Of a DNA stretch of 38,115 nt, positions 31,392 to 38,115 are shown in pieces (the stretch's first letter is position 1; each line of letters begins with the position of its first letter). The notes below the pieces were generated by a model. The model ran no database searches. It saw only the letters and a list, made by a program, of their open reading frames with translations, and was not told the DNA's origin. The stretch lies in NCBI GenBank assembly GCA_031460455.1, contig JAVKTQ010000023.1, positions 1-38,115 of the forward strand. Direction: 5' to 3'. A program made the position numbers and the translations under genes. The stretch is from Sporomusaceae bacterium (GTDB lineage: Bacteria; Bacillota; Negativicutes; Sporomusales; UBA7701).

Positions 31392-31799
31392 ATGGATTAC
31401 GAACTGGCGATAATCTCCGCCCGGCTGTCCTTGGTGCTTGTCATCCTCGCCTCCTGCTACTATCTGCTGCGCACCGCCTTTGTCCACCTGCAGCGCCGCG
31501 GGCTTCGGCCGGGTGCCGCCCAGCGCCTGCGGCAGGCGGTCGCGTACGCCCGCATCAGCCACCCCTATATCGGCCCGCTGTTGGTCTTAACTGCCCCGTA
31601 TCATATCTTTGTGATGTGGCAGTTCCATCCGCTTAGCCTTAAAACCGCATTGGGCGTTGCTGTCGCCGCTGGCGTTCTGGATATGCTGGTTAGCGGCTGG
31701 CGGCTCAAGGCCAATCCGGCCGTCATGGCGCGGCGCATTTTTCACCGTTACAGTCTCTTTGCGCTGGCAATCCTGCTGGTCGCCCATCGTCTGGCCTGA
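31392..31799 (+). CDS. Four-helix membrane protein with two His-x13-His pairs, possible di-heme cytochrome b
   Basis: I do not recognise a named family for this 135-residue protein. About four hydrophobic helices cover residues 7-27, 55-77, 84-103 and 119-135. Helix 2 carries His57 and His71. His118 and His132 bracket helix 4. Both pairs are 14 residues apart, the spacing that stacks two hemes across a membrane in cytochrome b and ferric-reductase-type proteins. The codons of all four histidines were checked. Coming nine bases after a DOMON lipoprotein, it is best read as a tiny membrane cytochrome that exchanges electrons with it. This is inference from pattern and position. Confidence 0.72.
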   Translation: MDYELAIISARLSLVLVILASCYYLLRTAFVHLQRRGLRPGAAQRLRQAVAYARISHPYIGPLLVLTAPYHIFVMWQFHPLSLKTALGVAVAAGVLDMLVSGWRLKANPAVMARRIFHRYSLFALAILLVAHRLA

Positions 31800-31872
31800 C
31801 CCCGGCGATTGTGGAGGCGCCGCAGACATATACTATAGAAAGCAAAGCAATACAAAGGAGGCAGCGACCGAT

Positions 31873-32745
31873 ATGCGTTACGAAGGAATGGTATACCGGC
31901 CGCCGAGCGAGGCGGGCAGCCTTTTGATCCAGTGCACGATCGGCTGTCCCCACAACAAATGCACTTTCTGCCCGATGTACAAAGGGACGGCTTTCCGCAT
32001 CCGGCCGGTAGGGGAGATCAAGGAAGACCTGCGTGCCGCCAGAGAGTATTATGGCGACAAGGTCGAAACCATCTTCCTCCCGGACGGCAACACCATACTA
32101 ATGAAGACTGAGCAACTGCTCGAAGTCCTTGCCTGCGCCCGCGAGCTCTTTCCGCGGCTTAAAAGGGTTACCAGCTACGGCTCGGCCCGGTTCATCAACC
32201 TGAAGCCGGCCGAAGAGCTGCGGCTGCTCAGGGAAGCCGGCCTGAGCCGGATCCATTCCGGGATGGAGAGCGGCGACGACGCAGTCCTGGCCCGCGTCCA
32301 GAAAGGTGCGACGGCGGCCGAAATCATCGCGGCCGGCCTAAAGGTCAAAGCGGCCGGAATGGAACTGAGCGAGTATGTGCTGATCGGCATCGGCGGGCGC
32401 GAGAGGAGCCGCGAACACGCCGCCGCCAGCGCCGCCGTCCTCAACGCGATAAACCCGGACTTTATCAGACTGCGCACCTATATCCCCACCCCCGGCACGC
32501 CCCTATACGACGACTACCGGCGGGGCCGGTTCGGCCTCCTTTCCCCGCATGAGGCGCTGCGGGAGACGGCGCTGCTCATCGGCAACCTCGCCGTCACCAG
32601 CCAGCTCTACAGTGACCACGGCTCGAACTACGCCTATGTCAACGGCCGGCTGCCGGAAGACAAGCCGACGATGCTCGCCGTGATCGACGAGCTGCTGGCG
32701 CTGCCTGAGACGGCGTTTCGCCCTCCCGAGGCCGGCAGCCTGTAA
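31873..32745 (+). CDS. Radical SAM protein with a CX4CX2C cluster motif
   Basis: A 290-residue radical SAM enzyme. The cluster motif is IGCPHNKCTFCPMYKG, giving Cys-x4-Cys-x2-Cys rather than the usual x3-x2. This looks like a recognised subgroup with GC-x-HNKCTFC at the same place. The SAM-binding region follows (FLPDGNTILMKTEQLLEVL, YGSARFINLK, RIHSGMESGDDAVLARVQKG). ELSEYVLIGIGGRERSREHA and RLRTYIPTPGTPLYDDYRRG are late family blocks. The ATG at 31873 has AAGGAGG ten bases ahead. The longer open frame that starts inside the previous gene is not used. The substrate is unknown. Confidence 0.87.
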   Translation: MRYEGMVYRPPSEAGSLLIQCTIGCPHNKCTFCPMYKGTAFRIRPVGEIKEDLRAAREYYGDKVETIFLPDGNTILMKTEQLLEVLACARELFPRLKRVTSYGSARFINLKPAEELRLLREAGLSRIHSGMESGDDAVLARVQKGATAAEIIAAGLKVKAAGMELSEYVLIGIGGRERSREHAAASAAVLNAINPDFIRLRTYIPTPGTPLYDDYRRGRFGLLSPHEALRETALLIGNLAVTSQLYSDHGSNYAYVNGRLPEDKPTMLAVIDELLALPETAFRPPEAGSL

Positions 32746-32758
32746 ACGCGGAAGACGA

Positions 32759-32788
32759 AAAAACTCTGGGCGCGTGCCCAGAGTTTTT
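32759..32788. terminator. Bidirectional intrinsic terminator
   Basis: AAAAACTCTGGGC pairs perfectly with GCCCAGAGTTTTT around GCGT. It ends the radical SAM transcript and, on the other strand, the small Cys-protein gene. Confidence 0.9.
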
Positions 32789-32804
32789 CCGCCGCTCAGA
32801 AGTG

Positions 32805-32972
32805 TTAATTGTCGCGTTTCGCCGCACCCTCCATCCGCGCAAGCGAACCCTTGATGTCCTTCAAGGTTCGCACGGCGGTCAGAATGGCACACTCCCGAGC
32901 CTTTTCGTCCCACCAGGCGCAGCGTTCGCGTCGGCAGCCGAACTCGATGAGCGGGCAGGTGAGTCTCTCCAT
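32805..32972 (-). CDS. Small four-cysteine protein of unknown function
   Basis: A 55-residue protein: MERLTCPLIEFGC followed by RRERCAWWDEKAREC. Cysteines 6, 13, 18 and 28 could bind zinc or an iron-sulfur cluster. The rest is a charged helix ending GAAKRDN. On the minus strand GGAGGT lies three bases before the ATG. An earlier ATG has no ribosome site. Its regular cysteine spacing and ribosome site support a real gene. Its function is not known to me. It is divergent to the DUF190 gene. Confidence 0.72.
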   Translation of the reverse strand: MERLTCPLIEFGCRRERCAWWDEKARECAILTAVRTLKDIKGSLARMEGAAKRDN

Positions 32973-33094
32973 AGTACCTCCGGTCATAGGGGGATAATAT
33001 AACCATTCGCGCCTGTGGAAAGATTATCCTTTGTTTCGGGAGGAAACTTGCCGGGGCAAAAGGAATAAAGGAAGGCAAGCAAGGGGGCGATAAG

Positions 33095-33442
33095 ATGCCG
33101 AAGATCACCAGTATGGCCAAACGGTTACGCATTTACGTCGGCGAGGCCGACAGATGGCAGGGGCTGCCGCTTTACCACGCTATCGTCCGCAAAGCCAAGG
33201 AGCTCGATATGGCCGGGGCCACCGTTTTCCGTGGCATGGAAGGCTATGGCGCCAACAGCCGCATCCATACGGCCAGAATTGTCGACCTTTCGTCCGACCT
33301 GCCGGTGCTCGTGGAGATCGTCGATAGCGGGGAATACATCGCCAAGCTGTTGCCCTACCTGGACGAAATGGTGCAGGAAGGGATGGTCACCATCGATGAT
33401 ATCGAGGTCATCAAATACGGCCGCAAACCGCCCAAACGGTAG
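33095..33442 (+). CDS. DUF190 family protein
   Basis: A 115-residue protein of the DUF190 family. Recognisable parts are RLRIYVGEADRWQGLPLYHA, IVRKAKELDMAGATVFRGM, EGYGANSRIHTARIVDLSSD and LPVLVEIVDSGEYIAKLLP. The fold resembles the PII signalling ferredoxin-like proteins. It often lies beside crcB, as here, where crcB begins 27 bases later. A role in fluoride resistance or in control of the channel is plausible from this linkage, but unproven. I looked for a fluoride riboswitch upstream and saw none. Confidence 0.9.
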   Translation: MPKITSMAKRLRIYVGEADRWQGLPLYHAIVRKAKELDMAGATVFRGMEGYGANSRIHTARIVDLSSDLPVLVEIVDSGEYIAKLLPYLDEMVQEGMVTIDDIEVIKYGRKPPKR

Positions 33443-33469
33443 CAAGGCCGGAAAAAGCGAGGACATCCG

Positions 33470-33844
33470 ATGCTGAAAATCGTCGCCGTTGCTATCGGCG
33501 GCAGCCTGGGGGCGGTTGCCCGCTACCTGGTGTCGCAGTGGGCCGCGGACCGCTTCGGCGCCGCCTTCCCACACGGTACGCTAATCGCCAATGTCGTGGG
33601 CTGTTTTATAATCGGCGCATTTATGACTATTGCCACCGAACGGTTCATAGTCAGTCCCCACTGGCGACTTTTCGTGACGGTCGGCTTCATCGGCGGATTG
33701 ACCACTTTTTCATCATTCAGCTACGAAACTTTCAAGCTGTTGGAGGATGCCCAAACTGCACTGGCGGCATATAATCTGGCGCTCAACGTTATCGTCGGCT
33801 TTTTCGCCACCTGGCTGGGGATTGGTCTGGCCCGCCTGCTTTAG
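33470..33844 (+). CDS. crcB: CrcB/Fluc fluoride channel
   Basis: A 124-residue membrane protein with four helices. Family marks are IGGSLGAVARYLVSQW, GTLIANVVGCFIIGAFMT (with the polar residue lining the ion path) and VGFIGGLTTFSSFSYETFKL, whose phenylalanine box is diagnostic for fluoride channels. It works as an antiparallel dimer that lets fluoride leave the cell. Only one crcB gene is present here, so it should be a homodimer. The ribosome site is weak (AAAAAGCGAGG). Confidence 0.93.
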   Translation: MLKIVAVAIGGSLGAVARYLVSQWAADRFGAAFPHGTLIANVVGCFIIGAFMTIATERFIVSPHWRLFVTVGFIGGLTTFSSFSYETFKLLEDAQTALAAYNLALNVIVGFFATWLGIGLARLL

Positions 33845-33863
33845 ACGAAAGGGAGAATCCATA

Positions 33864-34112
33864 ATGAAGATATTCCTGTGGCGGCACAACCGCCGCCTCC
33901 ACAGCTGGAGCATGATGAACGAACCTAATGTCCACCAATCCTGTTATACCGACGCGGTTGCGGTCGTCCAGGCCGACTCGGCGGCGGAGGCCCTCCGGCT
34001 GCTCGCAGCCCGCGAACCGGAATGGGTTGTTGAAGAACTGCGGCGGCTGGAGCCGAAAATATTTACCGCCGGCACTCCGGCGGTAATCTTCGCTGACGTG
34101 CGCGGCGACTGA
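33864..34112 (+). CDS. Conserved-looking small protein of unknown function
   Basis: An 82-residue protein I do not recognise. It starts MKIFLWRHNRRLHSWSMMN and continues with EADSAAEAL-like helical text (QADSAAEALRLLAAREPEWV). The end is EPKIFTAGTPAVIFADVRGD. It has no signal peptide or membrane helix. GGGAGAA lies before the ATG and it follows crcB by 19 bases. The open frame running into crcB is not used. It is probably cotranscribed with the fluoride-channel gene and the next gene, without any obvious shared function. Confidence 0.65.
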   Translation: MKIFLWRHNRRLHSWSMMNEPNVHQSCYTDAVAVVQADSAAEALRLLAAREPEWVVEELRRLEPKIFTAGTPAVIFADVRGD

Positions 34113-34124
34113 CATGGTGCGGAG

Positions 34125-35261
34125 ATGAAAGCGACACGCCGATGGTTGACCGGCATCATTGCGCTCCTGCTGCTGGCGGCCGTGCTTCTTGCCTTATCGC
34201 AATTTAAAAAGCCCGAGCAGGAAAGACCGGGCGGTTTCTCGCAGGGCACCATCGTCGTCGATCCGGCGCAGACGGTCGGCAAACTGCTCGTCGTCGACGG
34301 CGACGCGATCGTCTCCGGCCGGGTTGACGGGTGGTTGGCCGTCATCGGCGGCAGCGTCTTTCTCCGCCCCGGCGGCCGGGTTGAAGGCCCGCTGCTCGTC
34401 CTCGGCGGCCATTTCCATGCCGACCCCGTCGCCGCTGCGGCCTCTTCCGTTAGGCTCGTCCTGCCGCCCGGGTCGCCGCTGGCCGGGATGTTTGTATGGC
34501 TGCTGGGTGGCGCAGCAAGCGCGGCGATGCTGGCGGCGGCCTGGAGCGTATGGCGGCTGGCCGGTTACCTGCGGCGTAAGCCCCTGTTCGGGCGAATACT
34601 GGCCGTGCTGCGCGACAACCGGGAGCGATGGCCGGGGATATACGCCCTCGCCGGCCTGGCCGTCTGCGGATTTCTGCTAACGCTGTTCGTCCACCTCACC
34701 GAGGAAACCATCTACCATCAGGAAGCCGATCTTGTCGACAGGGCCGTTATCTGGCTTGTCCGCACCTTCGCCACACCGGCGGCCGACCAGGCGATGATCG
34801 TCGTCACCGCCTTTGGATCGGGAGTAGTGTACGCCGTCCTTGCGCCGCTTGCCGCCGGTTGGCTGCTGTGGCTGCGGAAACGGCGCGAGACCATAACGCT
34901 CCTCATCTGCCTGGGCGGCGCTTCGACGCTGAACTTTTTACTTAAGCACCTGTTTGAACGGGCCCGCCCCGACCTCTTTAAAGTCATCAACGCCGCCGGT
35001 TACAGCTTTCCCAGCGGCCACGCCATGGTCTCCCTATGCTTCTACGGCATGGTCGCCTACCTTCTCTGCCGCCACATCCGGCGGCTGCCGATGCAGCTTT
35101 TCGTATATAGTCTCGCGGCCGTGCTGGTGAGTGTCATCGGCTTCAGCCGCATCTATCTCGGCGTCCACTATCCCAGCGACGTGCTGGGCGGCTACTTCGC
35201 CGGCGGCACGTGGCTGGTTTTCTGCGTTTCGCTGCTATGGTGGTGGGAAATGGAGAAATAG
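34125..35261 (+). CDS. Bactofilin-like segment fused to a PAP2 membrane phosphatase
   Basis: A 378-residue membrane protein. One helix at about residues 8-26 is followed by an external beta-repeat segment (about 40-110: GTIVVDPAQTVGKLLVVDGD, GWLAVIGGSVFLRPGGRVEG) that resembles polymer-forming bactofilin repeats. Then come about six membrane helices with the PAP2 phosphatase motifs: Lys274 to Arg281-Pro282 in KHLFERARP, PSGH at 296-299, and SRIYLGVHYPSD with His348. PAP2 enzymes remove phosphate from membrane lipids such as undecaprenyl pyrophosphate or phosphatidic acid. The N-terminal segment is not part of ordinary PAP2 enzymes. The ATG directly follows GGAG, so a start a little further on is possible. 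Confidence 0.83.
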   Translation: MKATRRWLTGIIALLLLAAVLLALSQFKKPEQERPGGFSQGTIVVDPAQTVGKLLVVDGDAIVSGRVDGWLAVIGGSVFLRPGGRVEGPLLVLGGHFHADPVAAAASSVRLVLPPGSPLAGMFVWLLGGAASAAMLAAAWSVWRLAGYLRRKPLFGRILAVLRDNRERWPGIYALAGLAVCGFLLTLFVHLTEETIYHQEADLVDRAVIWLVRTFATPAADQAMIVVTAFGSGVVYAVLAPLAAGWLLWLRKRRETITLLICLGGASTLNFLLKHLFERARPDLFKVINAAGYSFPSGHAMVSLCFYGMVAYLLCRHIRRLPMQLFVYSLAAVLVSVIGFSRIYLGVHYPSDVLGGYFAGGTWLVFCVSLLWWWEMEK

Positions 35262-35296
35262 GCCGCAGGAAAAAGCTATACACTCAATAAATACAC

Positions 35297-35336
35297 CAGG
35301 CAGGATTTTTTACCATCCAGAGGGAAAATATATAGG
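35297..35336 (+). promoter_or_regulatory. gyrA upstream element
   Basis: GGCAGGATTTTTTACC, then GGGAAAATATATAGG. The shape (AGGATTT, about 12 bases, GGAAAATA) resembles the elements at 20711 and 30701. A TAAAAT lies at 35343-35348, about 30 bases before the gyrA start, but no matching -35 is clear. Confidence 0.3.
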
Positions 35337-35374
35337 TCAGGGTAAAATACGCAACTACTTTTAGAGGTGAGAAC

Positions 35375-37810
<2,436 letters not shown>

Positions 37811-37830
37811 CAGCAGGTCAGAGAAACCCC

Positions 37831-37858
37831 TAAAGGCGCCCCCAATAGGGCGCCTTTA
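37831..37858. terminator. Intrinsic terminator after gyrA
   Basis: TAAAGGCGCCC pairs with GGGCGCCTTTA around a six-base loop, with TTTA on the 3' side. It lies about 20 bases after the gyrA stop. The T-run is short, so it may be a moderate terminator. Confidence 0.75.
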
Positions 37859-37931
37859 GTATGCTCTGCATATTTTCCTCCGAAGCGAACAAAATATATT
37901 ACGATAATTGTGAAAATGGCAGCAACCTCCC

Positions 37932-37961
37932 TTGACAGTAGGCGCGACGCCATGCTATCAT
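37932..37961 (+). promoter_or_regulatory. Promoter P1 of a probable rRNA operon
   Basis: TTGACA (37932-37937), an 18-base spacer, then TATCAT (37956-37961). It is the first of three stacked TTGACA promoters. A GCCCCC/GGGGGC hairpin follows at about 37971-37986. Confidence 0.7.
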
Positions 37962-38000
37962 ATAAAAGCTGCCCCCCACGGGGGCTCCAAAAAAAGCATA

Positions 38001-38029
38001 TTGACATGACTCGTGAGTTATGTTAATAT
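38001..38029 (+). promoter_or_regulatory. Promoter P2 of a probable rRNA operon
   Basis: TTGACA (38001-38006), a 17-base spacer, then TAATAT (38024-38029), with an A-run upstream that could act as an UP element. The transcript start would lie near 38036. The leader can fold: GTCGC (38036-38040) with GCGAC, and CTGGT with ACCAG inside. A third TTGACA lies at 38107-38112, cut by the window end. No gene is seen in 37859-38115. Confidence 0.75.
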
Positions 38030-38115
38030 AACAAAGTCGCCGCAAGCGGAGCTGGTGTAAAAGACCAGGCAAGGCAAGCAGCGACAAGGTTTCCAAAAAC
38101 TGAATGTTGACAGCG

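Overview
The window is about 38 kb of GC-rich bacterial chromosome with short intergenic gaps. The gene content points to a strictly anaerobic, probably spore-forming member of the Firmicutes. The signs are ferredoxin-linked 2-oxoacid oxidoreductase, ADP-forming acyl-CoA synthetase, a lone siroheme/Fe-S protein, a SigH-like sigma factor and a c-di-GMP-I riboswitch. Gene style and the regulatory spacers resemble Sporomusaceae (Negativicutes). That placement is inference, not something computed.

Bases 1-13.2k hold one long plus-strand catabolic operon. It starts with the tail of a UbiX-like gene, then a TAXI-type TRAP transporter (binding protein and fused permease), two unrelated 2-hydroxyacid dehydrogenases, a two-subunit ADP-forming acyl-CoA synthetase, and a 2-oxoacid:ferredoxin oxidoreductase (gamma-delta fusion, alpha, an FAD oxidoreductase, and a beta subunit fused to a polyferredoxin). 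A terminator and a GntR/FCD regulator with its own promoter follow. The genes read as: import of a hydroxyacid, oxidation to the 2-oxoacid, oxidative decarboxylation to acyl-CoA, then ATP formation. The substrate cannot be read from the sequence.

Bases 13.2-18.4k are a signalling block. It holds a PhoB-like response regulator, then a clear sigma-A promoter, a c-di-GMP-I riboswitch and a terminator ahead of a substrate-binding lipoprotein and a histidine kinase. A 67-residue protein and a SigH-like sigma factor follow, under another promoter. GGAC-N4-GTCC-like palindromes lie just upstream of both promoters.

Bases 18.4-27.9k hold a small siroheme protein, a gamma-carbonic-anhydrase-like protein, a YitT-family membrane protein, and a complete branched-chain-amino-acid-type ABC transporter (livJHMGF order). 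The transporter runs directly into a Cys/Met-metabolism PLP enzyme, a DapF homologue in which both catalytic cysteines are serine, and a GNAT acetyltransferase. A bidirectional terminator closes the unit.

Bases 27.9-35.3k are mixed. On the minus strand are a PatB/MalY C-S lyase, a DUF2238 membrane protein and a secreted esterase. On the plus strand are a DOMON lipoprotein with a tiny four-helix membrane protein carrying two His-x13-His pairs, a radical SAM protein, DUF190 and CrcB, a small unknown, and a bactofilin-like/PAP2 fusion. A 55-residue Cys protein lies on the minus strand between the radical SAM and DUF190 genes. The window ends with gyrA, a terminator and stacked strong promoters of the kind that drive an rRNA operon, whose genes would begin just outside. 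No tRNA, rRNA, insertion sequence or CRISPR array was seen.
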